Shown one piece after another: positions 43,322-51,951 of a stretch of DNA of 64,000 nt. The notes under the pieces were generated by a model. It saw only the letters and a list, made by a program, of their open reading frames with translations. It was not told where the DNA came from and did no database searches. The DNA is from Paenibacillus sp. BK033. Lineage in GTDB: Bacteria; Bacillota; Bacilli; Paenibacillales; Paenibacillaceae. The stretch is from the NCBI RefSeq assembly GCF_004345425.1, contig NZ_SLVP01000002.1:620001-684000 (forward strand), written 5' to 3'. Position 1 is the first letter of the stretch, and each line of letters starts with the position of its first letter. The position numbers and the translations under genes are program-made.

Positions 43322-44023
43322 ATGGATGTATTTACAGTAGATTTTTGGCTGGCACTGCTCAATATTGTCTTTATCGATCTCATCCTGGCAGGCGACAACG
43401 CCATTGTTATCGGTATGGCCGCCCGCAATTTGCCGCAGCACCAGCAGAAGAAAGCCGTCCTGTGGGGTACGGTTGGCGCAATCGGCATCCGGATCATCGC
43501 CACTATCGTTGTAGTACGGCTGCTCGATTTGCCTTGGCTCCATTTGGCTGGCGGTATCCTGCTTCTATGGATTGCATATAAGCTGCTTGTTCAGGAAGAT
43601 GATCAGCATGGCGACATTAAAGCCGGCAATACGCTTTGGCAGTCGATTCAGACCATTATAATCGCCGATGCGGCCATGGGGATCGATAACGTCATCGCGG
43701 TTGCGGGCGCTTCGCACGGCAGCATGCTGCTCGTTACATTAGGCCTGCTGATCAGCGTGCCGGTTATCGTATGGGGCTCCACGCTCTTCATCAAGCTGAT
43801 CAACAAATTTACTTGGATCATTTATCTGGGCTCCGGCGTACTCGGTTATACGGCGGCCAAGATGATCACCCACGAAAAAGCGTTCGAGGAGTTTTTCAAG
43901 GAAAACCCGGTTATCTATTGGGCGTTCATCATCCTCATTATCGCACTGATTGTAGCTGCGGGCTTGTTTACGAACAACCGCAGAAAACAGGCTGTGCAAG
44001 AAAAAAGCAGAGAAACCGTTTAA
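43322..44023 (+). CDS. TerC family integral membrane protein (copy 2, YjbE-like)
   Basis: A protein of 233 residues with about seven helices and the paired motifs IVFIDLILAGDNAIVIGMAA and IIIADAAMGIDNVIAVAGAS. ATG 43322 follows GGGAGGG. It is closest to the YjbE-type TerC proteins of Bacillales, judged by eye. It shares a 158-bp intergenic region with copy 1; I looked for the yybP-ykoY manganese riboswitch there and did not find it. Its end runs into a bidirectional terminator. Confidence 0.87.
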   Translation: MDVFTVDFWLALLNIVFIDLILAGDNAIVIGMAARNLPQHQQKKAVLWGTVGAIGIRIIATIVVVRLLDLPWLHLAGGILLLWIAYKLLVQEDDQHGDIKAGNTLWQSIQTIIIADAAMGIDNVIAVAGASHGSMLLVTLGLLISVPVIVWGSTLFIKLINKFTWIIYLGSGVLGYTAAKMITHEKAFEEFFKENPVIYWAFIILIIALIVAAGLFTNNRRKQAVQEKSRETV

Positions 44024-44043
44024 CGGGATCTCTGCTTTTTTTA
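44001..44043. terminator. Bidirectional terminator overlapping the terC copy 2 end
   Basis: AAAAGCAGAGA pairs with TCTCTGCTTTT around a loop holding the stop codon. T-runs follow on both strands, ending terC (+) and thiI (-). Confidence 0.85.
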
Positions 44044-44053
44044 TTTATTTAGA

Positions 44054-45274
44054 TTAGAACCAGCGGTCTTCCTCTGCTTCCTTCTCCTCGGGCTGCGCTT
44101 CCGGCGTCAGCTCCATAATCTCCGTGCGCTCCACGGCCTCGCGCAGCATCTGCTCCAGCTCCGGAATATAGGATTCCGCCCGCTCCACAACATTCAGGTT
44201 CGGATTCGTGCTTGGCGATTTCGGCAGGAACAACGTACAGCAGTCTTCGTAGGGAAGGATGGAGGTTTCGAAGGTTCCGATCCGCACCGCTTCGTTAATG
44301 ATTTCCTGCTTATCCATCATGATAAGAGGCTTCAATAACGGCAGTACCGTCGCCCGACCGATTACGTTCATGCTGGACAGCGTCTGGCTGGCCACTTGAC
44401 CAAGGCTCTCCCCCGTTACGATGCCGCCGGCACCGTTTCGGACAGCCAGCTGCTCGGTAATGCGGAGCATGGCGCGGCGCATCAGCGTAATCATCATGCT
44501 GTCCTGCTTAGCCTGCACCAGCCTTGTCTGAATATCGGTAAAAGGCACCAGGTGAAGCTTCAGCGGCGCTCCGGCATAGTAGGACAGTCTTCTGGCGAGA
44601 TCAATAACCTTCTCCTTCGCCTTGTCGCTGGTGAACGGATAGCTGTGGAAATGCACCGCCTCCAGCTCCAGGCCCTTGCGCATGGCCATCCAGCCCGCTA
44701 CCGGGCTGTCTATGCCGCCCGACAGCAATAGCATCGCTTTACCGTTCGAGCCAAACGGGAAACCGCCTGCTCCCGGAATAACCGTGTTGTAGACGAAGGT
44801 GCCTTCCTCGTAAATATCGACGCGCAGCTCCACTTCCGGCTTCCGCACGTCTACTTTCAGCTCGGAAAACGCGCGCAGCACATGGGAACCAACCAGATGG
44901 TTCATCTCCTGCGAAGGATGCGCGAATGGCTTCCAGACGCGCTTCGCGCTAACCTTGAAGGTCGCCGGTTCTTTCTCAAGCCCTTTCATCAACTGCAGCG
45001 CCGCAGCTTGAATGCTCTCCAGCTCGTTCTCCACCTGAATAACCGGGCTGAACGAGATAATGCCGAATACATCCTTCAGCCGCTCCGCTATAGGCTCAAA
45101 CGACTCACCGTTTAAGGAAATCGTCATCCTGCCGAAGGACTTGGCGTAATTCAATGCGGCAAAGCTCTTCAGAGCCAGCTTGATCTGCTGCTGCATCCGC
45201 TTCTCGAATTGATTGCGGTTGCGTCCCTTCATGACAAGATCGCCATAACGGACAATGACTTTATCGTAAATCAC
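44054..45274 (-). CDS. thiI: tRNA 4-thiouridine sulfurtransferase ThiI
   Basis: It makes 4-thiouridine at position 8 of tRNA and can feed sulfur to thiamine synthesis. The order is an N-terminal ferredoxin-like part, a THUMP domain (KVSAKRVWKPFAHPSQEMNH) and a PP-loop domain (LLLSGGIDSPVAGWMAMRKG). The E. coli C-terminal rhodanese domain is absent, as in other Bacillota. GTG 45272-45274 is chosen: AAAGGAG is 10 nt upstream, within the end of the desulfurase gene, leaving one nt between the genes. Sulfur most likely comes from that desulfurase. Confidence 0.95.
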   Translation of the reverse strand: MIYDKVIVRYGDLVMKGRNRNQFEKRMQQQIKLALKSFAALNYAKSFGRMTISLNGESFEPIAERLKDVFGIISFSPVIQVENELESIQAAALQLMKGLEKEPATFKVSAKRVWKPFAHPSQEMNHLVGSHVLRAFSELKVDVRKPEVELRVDIYEEGTFVYNTVIPGAGGFPFGSNGKAMLLLSGGIDSPVAGWMAMRKGLELEAVHFHSYPFTSDKAKEKVIDLARRLSYYAGAPLKLHLVPFTDIQTRLVQAKQDSMMITLMRRAMLRITEQLAVRNGAGGIVTGESLGQVASQTLSSMNVIGRATVLPLLKPLIMMDKQEIINEAVRIGTFETSILPYEDCCTLFLPKSPSTNPNLNVVERAESYIPELEQMLREAVERTEIMELTPEAQPEEKEAEEDRWF

Positions 45275-45275
45275 G

Positions 45276-46433
45276 TTAAGATTTGCTCCTTTCAAGCGGC
45301 TTCAGCTGCATAACCGTCTTGCTCAGCATATCCACCAGCTTGTCGATGTCCTGCTCCGTATGCTCGTCGCCAAAGCTGATGCGGATCCCTCCCGCTGCGC
45401 GCTCGGAAGAAGCTCCCATAGCCAGCAGCACCTTGCTTGGCTTATTATCCTTCGACGAGCAGGCCGATTTCGTCGAGATGATGGCGCCCTGCTCCTCCAT
45501 CATATGAACGATCACTTCCGGCTTCATGCCCGGATAGGAAAAATGCACGATATGCGGCGCCATAACTGCCGCGTCCTCGCTGCCGTTCAGCATCAGCTGC
45601 GGAATGTCCGCAACCCGCCGGATCAGCCGCTCCCGCAGCGCGTACATCCGGCTGCGGTTCTTCTCTTCGGCCTGCATGCTCATCCGCAGCGCTTTGGCGG
45701 AAGCAACGATGCCCGGTACATTTTGCGTGCCCGCCCGCATGCCGCGTTCCTGCGAACCGCCGGATTGCAGCGGCTGCAATTGCAAGCCCTCCCGTACATA
45801 CAGATAGCCGACGCCTTTAGGCCCGCGAAGCTTATGGGCTGATCCGCTCAGCAAATCGATTCTCCACTCCTTCAGCTTAACCGGGAGCTTGCCGATGCTT
45901 TGCACCGCGTCCACATGGAACAAGATTCGCGGGTACTCCGACAAAAGCCGTCCGATCTGCTCGATCGGCTGTATGGATCCCACTTCGTTATTCACATGCA
46001 TAATGCTGACCAGTATCGTCTCATCCGTTATAGCCGCCTGTAATTGCTTGAGTTCCACATGCCCCGTCTTGCTAACAGGCAAATAGGTGACCCGGAAGCC
46101 TTCTTGTTCAAGCTGACGGAAGGCATCATTGACGGAGGAATGCTCAATCTGGGTTGTAATCAGATGATTTCCCCGGCTGCGGAATTGTCTGACCGCTCCT
46201 TTTACGGCGAGGTTATTGCTTTCCGTTCCGCCCGACGTGAACAGCCATTCCTCCGGCTTTACGCCGAACTGCTCCGCTAGCACGGAACGAGAACGGGCTA
46301 TCAGCTTGTCGGCTTCAACTCCCGCGCGATGAATGGAGGAAGGATTGGCGTAATGGGCTTTCATAACCTCCGCGAACGTATCCACGACCTCCGCGTAAGG
46401 CGGGGTGGATGCGCAATGATCGAAATACAGCAT
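45276..46433 (-). CDS. Cysteine desulfurase (NifS/NifZ type)
   Basis: A PLP enzyme of 385 residues that removes sulfur from cysteine as persulfide. LYFDHCASTPPY start, FTSGGTESNNLAVKG, HVDAVQSIGKLPV, the PLP lysine in SGSAHKLRGPKG and the catalytic Cys in STKSACSSKD are present. Its immediate coupling with thiI matches the NifZ-ThiI pair of B. subtilis, where the desulfurase is dedicated to 4-thiouridine. ATG 46431-46433 follows AAAGGTG. A role in Fe-S assembly is less likely because no suf genes are nearby. Confidence 0.93.
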   Translation of the reverse strand: MLYFDHCASTPPYAEVVDTFAEVMKAHYANPSSIHRAGVEADKLIARSRSVLAEQFGVKPEEWLFTSGGTESNNLAVKGAVRQFRSRGNHLITTQIEHSSVNDAFRQLEQEGFRVTYLPVSKTGHVELKQLQAAITDETILVSIMHVNNEVGSIQPIEQIGRLLSEYPRILFHVDAVQSIGKLPVKLKEWRIDLLSGSAHKLRGPKGVGYLYVREGLQLQPLQSGGSQERGMRAGTQNVPGIVASAKALRMSMQAEEKNRSRMYALRERLIRRVADIPQLMLNGSEDAAVMAPHIVHFSYPGMKPEVIVHMMEEQGAIISTKSACSSKDNKPSKVLLAMGASSERAAGGIRISFGDEHTEQDIDKLVDMLSKTVMQLKPLERSKS

Positions 46434-46460
46434 ATATTCAACACCTTTCCTATAAAAGAG

Positions 46461-46506
46461 AAAACCTCTATCGGGACCGTTCAAAAGAAGCGGCCGCGTT
46501 TAGAGG
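46461..46506 (-). other. Long-loop inverted repeat upstream of the desulfurase gene
   Basis: On the minus strand CCTCTA and TAGAGG enclose about 33 nt containing GCGGCCGC; GTTTTC follows. It may be a weak terminator of the lytic transglycosylase gene. Confidence 0.35.
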
Positions 46507-46547
46507 CAAGTTGTATCTCCAAACCAAATACCCGATAATGAAGCGGA

Positions 46548-47234
46548 CTAGTAGCGGGCTCCGAGCACCTTGCCAATGTACCGCTGCGTTTCCTCGGGAA
46601 GCTTGTCCAGGTTAGCCAGCAGTTCGCTATCCGTTGAAATGCCAAGCCGGTCGATTCGCCCGGGCCCCGCATTGTAGGCGGCTAGCGCTACTTGTTCATT
46701 ACCGTTGTATTTGCCAAGCAGATAGGATAAATATTTCGAACCGCCATCGATGTTCTGCCGCGGATCGAGGGAATCGGTTACTCCAAGACCGCGGGCAGTC
46801 GAATCCATGAGCTGCATAAGTCCTTTTGCCCCTGCGGAGGAAACCGCGTCGGAATGAAATCCGGACTCCGTACGAATAACTCCTCTAATCAGTTCGGGAT
46901 CAATGCCGTATTTGGCCGCCGCCTCCGTAATCATAGCGTCATAATCGGATGCTGCGGAGCTGCCTGCCTGGTCCGTTCCGCCGCTTAATACGGCACTGTA
47001 CAAGCTAGGCACGCTCGCAAGCTTGGCAAGCGAATCGGTAGTAAGCGTGCTTGGCTCGAACCTATCCATTTCGGAAAAATCGCCGTTCATATATTGAGAC
47101 AGCAAAAAGTCAAACATGGATGTGCTGCCGTCGCCGCTATTCGCCTCAAGCGGATTAGCCGCCGTTTGAAAGTCCAGAGTTGGTGAAAGCTGCAGCTGGA
47201 GCAGCTGCTTCAACGTACGCGGGTCGATACTCAT
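46548..47234 (-). CDS. Lytic transglycosylase, SLT domain
   Basis: A protein of 228 residues. The C-terminal SLT domain (about 95-228) has the catalytic Glu in RGVIRTESGFHSDAVSSAGA, then GLMQLMDSTARGLGV and ALAAYNAGPGRID. The N-terminal 90 residues are low-complexity and lack an obvious signal peptide, so the route out of the cell is unclear. The family cleaves peptidoglycan glycan strands to 1,6-anhydro-MurNAc ends. The ATG follows CTGGAGG. It is a single-gene unit. Confidence 0.88.
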   Translation of the reverse strand: MSIDPRTLKQLLQLQLSPTLDFQTAANPLEANSGDGSTSMFDFLLSQYMNGDFSEMDRFEPSTLTTDSLAKLASVPSLYSAVLSGGTDQAGSSAASDYDAMITEAAAKYGIDPELIRGVIRTESGFHSDAVSSAGAKGLMQLMDSTARGLGVTDSLDPRQNIDGGSKYLSYLLGKYNGNEQVALAAYNAGPGRIDRLGISTDSELLANLDKLPEETQRYIGKVLGARY

Positions 47235-47335
47235 AGGGTCCTCCAGTCGAGTAATAAAGGGTATAAATGATGTATCGGTTTTTATTGTACATGTTTTTAC
47301 TTATAACGGCTAGTAGCGCGGCTTCCTTGCATGCA

Positions 47336-47365
47336 AAAAGCAGCCCCAACGCATGGAGCTGCTTT
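47336..47365 (-). terminator. Intrinsic terminator of the nitroreductase gene
   Basis: AAAGCAGCTCC, a short loop and GGGGCTGCTTTTT on the minus strand. Confidence 0.88.
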
Positions 47366-47378
47366 ACTTGTAGCGATC

Positions 47379-47996
47379 TTATTTGAAGATTTTCACGCGC
47401 TCGTCAATCGGCTGGAATTGCTTCTCGCCCGGCTCGGCAGTCGGAGTACCAAACGGCATTTGAGCAATCAGCTGCCAGCTGGCCGGAATGTTCCAAGTCT
47501 GCTTCACTTCTTCGTCAATCAGCGGGTTGTAGTGCTGGAGGGAAGCGCCCAGGCCTTCTTCTTCCAGCAAAGTCCATACCACGTATTGAAGGATACCCGA
47601 GGATTGATTCGACCATTTCGGGAAGTTGTCGGCATAGCTTGGGAACTGATTCTGAAGTCCTTCGATTACGGCAGTATCCTCGAAGAACAGCACCGAACCG
47701 TAACCGGCTTTAAAGCTGTCAACGCGTTGTTCCGTCGATGCGAATTGATCGGCAGGTACGATTTTGCGGAGCGTTTCTTTTACGATATTCCAAAGCTTAT
47801 CGTGATTTTCGCCAAGCAGTACCACTGCGCGAGCGCTTTGGGAGTTGAAGGACGATGGGGAATATTTTACTGCTTCCTGAACCAAGCTTACGATTTGGTC
47901 ATCCGAGATCGTGGATTGTTTGCTGATTCCATAATAAGTACGTCTAGCTTTTACGGCCTCAAGAAACGTTTTTGCTGTAGTAGAAGTATTTGACAT
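47379..47996 (-). CDS. Nitroreductase family protein
   Basis: An FMN-dependent NAD(P)H oxidoreductase of 205 residues. FLEAVKARRTYYGISKQ, EAVKYSPSSFNSQSARAVVL and LLEEEGLGASLQHYNP are typical of the YdgI/NfnB-like small nitroreductases. Typical substrates are quinones and nitroaromatics; the physiological one is unknown. It has its own strong sigma-A promoter with an adjacent direct repeat and a terminator, indicating a separately regulated single gene, perhaps induced by electrophiles. Confidence 0.9.
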   Translation of the reverse strand: MSNTSTTAKTFLEAVKARRTYYGISKQSTISDDQIVSLVQEAVKYSPSSFNSQSARAVVLLGENHDKLWNIVKETLRKIVPADQFASTEQRVDSFKAGYGSVLFFEDTAVIEGLQNQFPSYADNFPKWSNQSSGILQYVVWTLLEEEGLGASLQHYNPLIDEEVKQTWNIPASWQLIAQMPFGTPTAEPGEKQFQPIDERVKIFK

Positions 47997-48023
47997 TTTT
48001 GTCTGCCTCCTAGGAATTTTATA

Positions 48024-48074
48024 AGTAACTTTCTTTATGTTAGTAACAATACAATACTCCGAATTTCATGTCAA
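48024..48074 (-). promoter_or_regulatory. Sigma-A promoter and direct repeat upstream of the nitroreductase gene
   Basis: On the minus strand TTGACA (48069-48074), 17 nt and TATTGT (48046-48051). GTTACT occurs twice exactly 18 bp apart (48024-48029 and 48042-48047), one copy overlapping the -10 edge. This could be an operator for a quinone- or diamide-sensing repressor; that is inference. Confidence 0.65.
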
Positions 48075-48151
48075 GCACTTCGCCATTTATTTTGTTTAAT
48101 CTGCACCCTATTACAATTGTCAATAATTGCCTTGAACCTAGGCACATCGCA

Positions 48152-48181
48152 AAAAAAGCCGCTCCCTCAGGAACGGCCTCG
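48152..48181 (-). terminator. Intrinsic terminator of the DUF6081-like gene
   Basis: GGCCGTTCC, TGA and GGGAGCGGC, then TTTTTT on the minus strand. Confidence 0.85.
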
Positions 48182-48191
48182 TCTTCGTGCG

Positions 48192-48920
48192 TTATTCGGT
48201 TACCGTAATCGTAATTGGCGAGTACTCTCCTATTACCGTCTGGCCATGAACGGATACGCTGCCTTCCGGGGTCAGATCCTTCTCGGTCATAATGCCAAGC
48301 GCTACCGTAAACTGATTGAATTTCACCGGTACGTTACGCTCCCTGCGTACTTCCGTACCGTTTACGCAGAAGACAATCTCGTCATTATCGCGGTTGTACG
48401 TAATTTTGTACGTATTAAACTCGCGAGCCTGGAAATCGGTCGATTCCTTGAACACGCAGAAATATCTTGTCTTGTCCGTCTCCGGCACCGAAACGCCAGG
48501 GAACGGCAAAACCGCATAAACGCTTGCGTATTTGTCATTGCCTGCAAAGAAGTCCAGCGCGCCTCCTGTCGTGAAATCCAGCAGATTAAGCGATGCATAA
48601 CCGTCGTACAAGTCGCCGGGCGCCGTATTCTGCGTACGAGCACGGATCTGGAGCTCGAAGCTGATCTCGCCACTTTCCGGCACTTCCACCGGCTTTGCCG
48701 AATAGTACATATGCTTTGCATTGTCGAGAATTTGAATCTTGTCATGCTTGCGGCTAAGCGGAGCTCGCACGTACAGGATACCGTTGCGTACGATAACTAC
48801 CGCATCCGGCTCGCGGTATTGCCAGAATGTTCCGTCCGGCAGCGGGAAGCCGCCAATCGTCCATACTTTACCTTCGTCAAGAATCGTATCGAAATCCCCA
48901 AGCACCCATTGTTTGCCCAT
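48192..48920 (-). CDS. DUF6081-like family protein
   Basis: A soluble protein of 242 residues without signal peptide. FDTILDEGKVWTIGGF, LPDGTFWQYREPDAVVIV, DKIQILDNAKHMYYS, GDLYDGYASLNLLDFTTGGA and ALDFFAGNDKYASVYAVLPF recall the DUF6081 family; the alternating beta pattern suggests a lectin/glucanase-type jelly roll. No function is known. The gene lies 45 bp downstream of the prenyltransferase gene on the same strand. The family name is from memory. Confidence 0.65.
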   Translation of the reverse strand: MGKQWVLGDFDTILDEGKVWTIGGFPLPDGTFWQYREPDAVVIVRNGILYVRAPLSRKHDKIQILDNAKHMYYSAKPVEVPESGEISFELQIRARTQNTAPGDLYDGYASLNLLDFTTGGALDFFAGNDKYASVYAVLPFPGVSVPETDKTRYFCVFKESTDFQAREFNTYKITYNRDNDEIVFCVNGTEVRRERNVPVKFNQFTVALGIMTEKDLTPEGSVSVHGQTVIGEYSPITITVTE

Positions 48921-48964
48921 CTTCTGTCCCCTCAGCTTTCGTGATGAAATTCCGACCCCTTATC

Positions 48965-49885
48965 TTATAAGAGGCCTTGAATGATTAATGCGGCAATCAG
49001 GATAGAGCCGCAGCGGTTCGTCGCCTTAACCGAATTGCCCATCAGCGGCAAATAGGCATGGGAAGGATTATGCTCCTTCAGCCTGCCGTATACGGCATAC
49101 AGAGGAACGCCCGTCGCAAGTCCAAGCAGCGCATACCAAGGCAGCGCGTCCGCAAGCACGCAAATAACCAGTGAGACGTAAGCTAAAGCCAGCAGCCATC
49201 TGGAGAAGACTAGCGCTCTTTGTTCTCCCCATACGACAACCAGCGTTTTTTTGCCGGCCTGCTTGTCCGCCTGCCAGTGCAGGAAATGATGATTGAATAA
49301 AATAAGAGTGGTAAGCAGTCCGATCGGAAGCGAAAGCAGCAAAGCCCGGTAGTCGAGCTGCGAGGACTGCACATAGTAAGCGCCGGCAACGGGCAAAATA
49401 CCAAACGACAGCAGGATTGCAACTTCGCTGTAGCCTTTGCCGCGGTAGCCAAAACGTATGGGCGGCGCAACATAGAAATAAGCGATCAATCCGCCAAGTC
49501 CTCCAAACACGATAACCGGCCATCCGCTGATCGCCGACAAAACAAGGCCGCATAGCGCGGCAAGCCCGAATAGCGACCAGGTCACGGCTGCGAATGCGCG
49601 GAGCGTCCACGTACCGTTTGTGAGATAGCCGGAATTGGTCGATATAACCCCTTCTGCTGCTTTGGCTGCTTCATCCGTTCCGTTGTAGTAGTCCCACAAA
49701 TCATTGATCATATTCGAGAACAAATGCGCTGCGCCCGAGCCAACAAGCGTAAGCAGGAGCAGCCAAACATTAAAGCGGCCATCCCACACGAAAGCGCCCA
49801 ATGCGCCAAGCGCAACGGGAATAAGCATAACAGGAAGCACGCGTATCCGCGATGCCTTCATAAACTGCTTCATGATGTTATTCAA
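48965..49885 (-). CDS. UbiA family prenyltransferase, MenA-like
   Basis: An integral membrane enzyme of 306 residues with about nine helices. The first Asp-rich motif is NMINDLWDYYNGTD, and the second region is HHFLHWQADKQAGKKTLVV. This fits 1,4-dihydroxy-2-naphthoate polyprenyltransferase (menaquinone synthesis). No other men gene is close, so another aromatic or lipid acceptor cannot be excluded. The listed start is TTG 49883-49885 after GGGAGAG; an in-frame ATG four codons later is an alternative. Confidence 0.85.
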   Translation of the reverse strand: MNNIMKQFMKASRIRVLPVMLIPVALGALGAFVWDGRFNVWLLLLTLVGSGAAHLFSNMINDLWDYYNGTDEAAKAAEGVISTNSGYLTNGTWTLRAFAAVTWSLFGLAALCGLVLSAISGWPVIVFGGLGGLIAYFYVAPPIRFGYRGKGYSEVAILLSFGILPVAGAYYVQSSQLDYRALLLSLPIGLLTTLILFNHHFLHWQADKQAGKKTLVVVWGEQRALVFSRWLLALAYVSLVICVLADALPWYALLGLATGVPLYAVYGRLKEHNPSHAYLPLMGNSVKATNRCGSILIAALIIQGLL

Positions 49886-49998
49886 AGCTGCATGTCTCTC
49901 CCTTCTTCTTCATCCGTCCAGCCTCATCAAATTTAATTGAAACACTTTGGGCAACGGACCGTCAACTGAAAGAATAGGGCGAAAGCATCAATATCTGA

Positions 49999-50042
49999 CA
50001 AAAAAAGAGCTTCCCTGGGTGCTAAGCACCTCAGAAAGCTCT
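49999..50042 (-). terminator. Terminator of the ABC/GntR operon
   Basis: AGAGCTT..GGTGC pairs with GCACC..AAGCTCT, with seven T on the minus strand, just after the last permease gene. Confidence 0.85.
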
Positions 50043-50052
50043 ATCGCAACTC

Positions 50053-50811
50053 CTAGCCCCTAACCTGAATTTTCCGGTTAATCAGATAGGTCATCATATA
50101 AACCAGCAGGACGATGATAACAGCTTCATAAAGCAGCGGTCCCCAAAAATTCGGAACGCTGGCCTGCACATGAACGACCTGATCGGCGGAATCCGTAATC
50201 TTTACGTTAACGGATTTGAAAAACTGATCCGTAGACACGTTCATGTTTGGGAACAGCTTCGTTTCCACCCATTGAACGGCGAGCTGCAGCCCGATAAAGA
50301 GAGCCGCGCCTATCCAGGAGCCCTTTTTCCCTCTAAATACTTTCGCCACCGTAATGCTTGAGAAAATGATCGTTACAAATAAAATACTGGAGATCAGCAT
50401 CGCCCAGAAGCCTCTGTCCGCCAGAATATCGAAGACACGCAAGTGTATCGTATCCACAACGCCGCCAAGCACAAGCAGATGGATTACGCCTGCAACGCCA
50501 ATGACAATCAGCCCCGCGATTCCGAGCAATAGCGGAGATAATACCGTATATAAGGCTGGCAGCGGAAGAAGCCGGCGGTTAAAATACCTGAGATTGCGTT
50601 CGAACGTCCTGCAGACCGTTACGCAGAGCGAAATCGTTACGGCCAAATAAAGCAGAAAGGTCAGCACGTAAATCAGATCCGACTCCAGGTTCTTAACCTC
50701 GCCGTACACCGTAAGCGCACCTCCGGTTATGACGAACAAGGCTCCGACGATCAGCAAAAAGCCAGCGTTCCGTTTCCAATCGTATTTGACCAGCTTAAGC
50801 AAATTCATCAT
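50053..50811 (-). CDS. ABC transporter permease (ABC-2 type, YtrC/D-like)
   Basis: A membrane protein of 252 residues with six predicted helices (FLLIVGALFVITGGALTV, VLTFLLYLAVTISLCVTVC, MLISSILFVTIIFSSITV among them). A short extracytoplasmic loop lies before the last helix. Its start overlaps the upstream ATPase stop by four bases (ATGA), so the pair forms one exporter. No substrate can be read from the sequence; neighbours suggest an antimicrobial-peptide or envelope-stress role. Confidence 0.85.
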   Translation of the reverse strand: MMNLLKLVKYDWKRNAGFLLIVGALFVITGGALTVYGEVKNLESDLIYVLTFLLYLAVTISLCVTVCRTFERNLRYFNRRLLPLPALYTVLSPLLLGIAGLIVIGVAGVIHLLVLGGVVDTIHLRVFDILADRGFWAMLISSILFVTIIFSSITVAKVFRGKKGSWIGAALFIGLQLAVQWVETKLFPNMNVSTDQFFKSVNVKITDSADQVVHVQASVPNFWGPLLYEAVIIVLLVYMMTYLINRKIQVRG

Positions 50812-51506
50812 TCCGCGAACACCTCTTTAAACAGCTCATCCACGCTTTTGCCTTGCGAGAACCGGATCGTCTCCACTTCCTCGTGAAGGACAATGCTTCC
50901 GTTCTTGATCAGAATAACCTCGTCGAAAATCCGTTCGATATCCCGTACCAGGTGCGTGGATATCATCAAGCAGCTGTCTTCGTTATAATATTTAACGATC
51001 GCATCCAATATCTTCTCGCGGGCGACCGGATCCACGCCGCCAATCGGTTCGTCGAGCAAATACAGCTTGGCGTTGCGGGACAAAGCCAAGGTCAGCTGCA
51101 GCCGCTCGTTCATCCCTTTGGACAACGTGCTGATCCTGTCCGCGGGCTGCAATTTCATGAATTGCAGCATTTCATCGGCTTTTGCTGGGTCAAAGTCCGG
51201 GTAGAAATCCCGATAAAAGCCAAGCGCGTCCTTCACCCGCATCCAGGATTCCGTCAGCGGCTTATCCGGCATAAAAGAAGTCAAAGCTTTGGTCCGCTGA
51301 CCGCTTGTTTCCCCGCATACGAGCAATTGGCCCGAGGATGGCGGCATAAGGCCGGCGGCGATTTTCATCAACGTGCTTTTGCCGCTTCCGTTGCTGCCAA
51401 GCAAGCCAATGATCCTGCCGGGCTGGATTTTGAAAGAAACATTGTCCAGCGCACGCTTGGCTCCATACGTTTTCGTTACTCCCGATAGCTCCAAGATCGA
51501 TTCCAC
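50808..51506 (-). CDS. ABC transporter ATP-binding protein (YtrB-like)
   Basis: An ATPase of 232 residues. Walker A is GLLGSNGSGKSTLMK, the signature LSKGMNERLQL, Walker B LYLLDEPIGG and the switch His is in ISTHLV. The short form and close linkage to a GntR regulator of the YtrA type resemble B. subtilis ytrB. It is 5 bp after the gntR gene and overlaps its permease. Confidence 0.93.
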   Translation of the reverse strand: MESILELSGVTKTYGAKRALDNVSFKIQPGRIIGLLGSNGSGKSTLMKIAAGLMPPSSGQLLVCGETSGQRTKALTSFMPDKPLTESWMRVKDALGFYRDFYPDFDPAKADEMLQFMKLQPADRISTLSKGMNERLQLTLALSRNAKLYLLDEPIGGVDPVAREKILDAIVKYYNEDSCLMISTHLVRDIERIFDEVILIKNGSIVLHEEVETIRFSQGKSVDELFKEVFAE

Positions 51507-51511
51507 GTCTC

Positions 51512-51907
51512 TTATTCACTCCTGTCCGTACGGCTTTCCGCTTTGCCGTCTTTTACGGCATCCTTTACGATGGCCACAATATCGTCCTTCTCGAAGCCAA
51601 GCTCCTTCATTCCTTGCACAAACCGTTCGAGCAGCTCGCCCGCCATTTCTTTCTTGATTTGCATAATCGTCGACTCCCTACTCGTCACAAATCGGCCAAG
51701 TCCTCGTCTTGTCTCTACAATGCCTTCCCGCTCCAGCTCCTGGAACGTACGTTGAATCGTATTCGGGTTGATCTGCAGCTCAAGGGCCATGTCCCGTACC
51801 GATTCGATTTTGTCACCGGGATTTAATCTGCCGGTAATAATCTGCTTCTTCACATAGTTCATAATCTGAATATAAATCGGCATATTGTTGTCAAATACAA
51901 TTGTCAC
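51512..51907 (-). CDS. GntR family regulator, YtrA subfamily
   Basis: A repressor-type protein of 131 residues. The N-terminal winged helix-turn-helix (IYIQIMNYVKKQIITGRLNP, SVRDMALELQINPNTIQRTF) is followed by a short dimerisation helix pair rather than an effector domain, which defines the YtrA subfamily. Such regulators control adjacent ABC exporters induced by wall antibiotics. It sits between two ABC pairs on one strand, 44 bp after the permease at 51952. A matching palindrome overlaps the promoter at 53677-53702. Confidence 0.92.
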   Translation of the reverse strand: MTIVFDNNMPIYIQIMNYVKKQIITGRLNPGDKIESVRDMALELQINPNTIQRTFQELEREGIVETRRGLGRFVTSRESTIMQIKKEMAGELLERFVQGMKELGFEKDDIVAIVKDAVKDGKAESRTDRSE

Positions 51908-51951
51908 GGGTCAAGATTCTCCTTTCCATCTGTCGGCCCCAAACGCCTCGC

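Noticed and set aside
43163..43322. yybP-ykoY manganese riboswitch between the terC genes
   Set aside because: I looked on both strands for its conserved GGGGAGUAGC-like and loop elements and did not find them.
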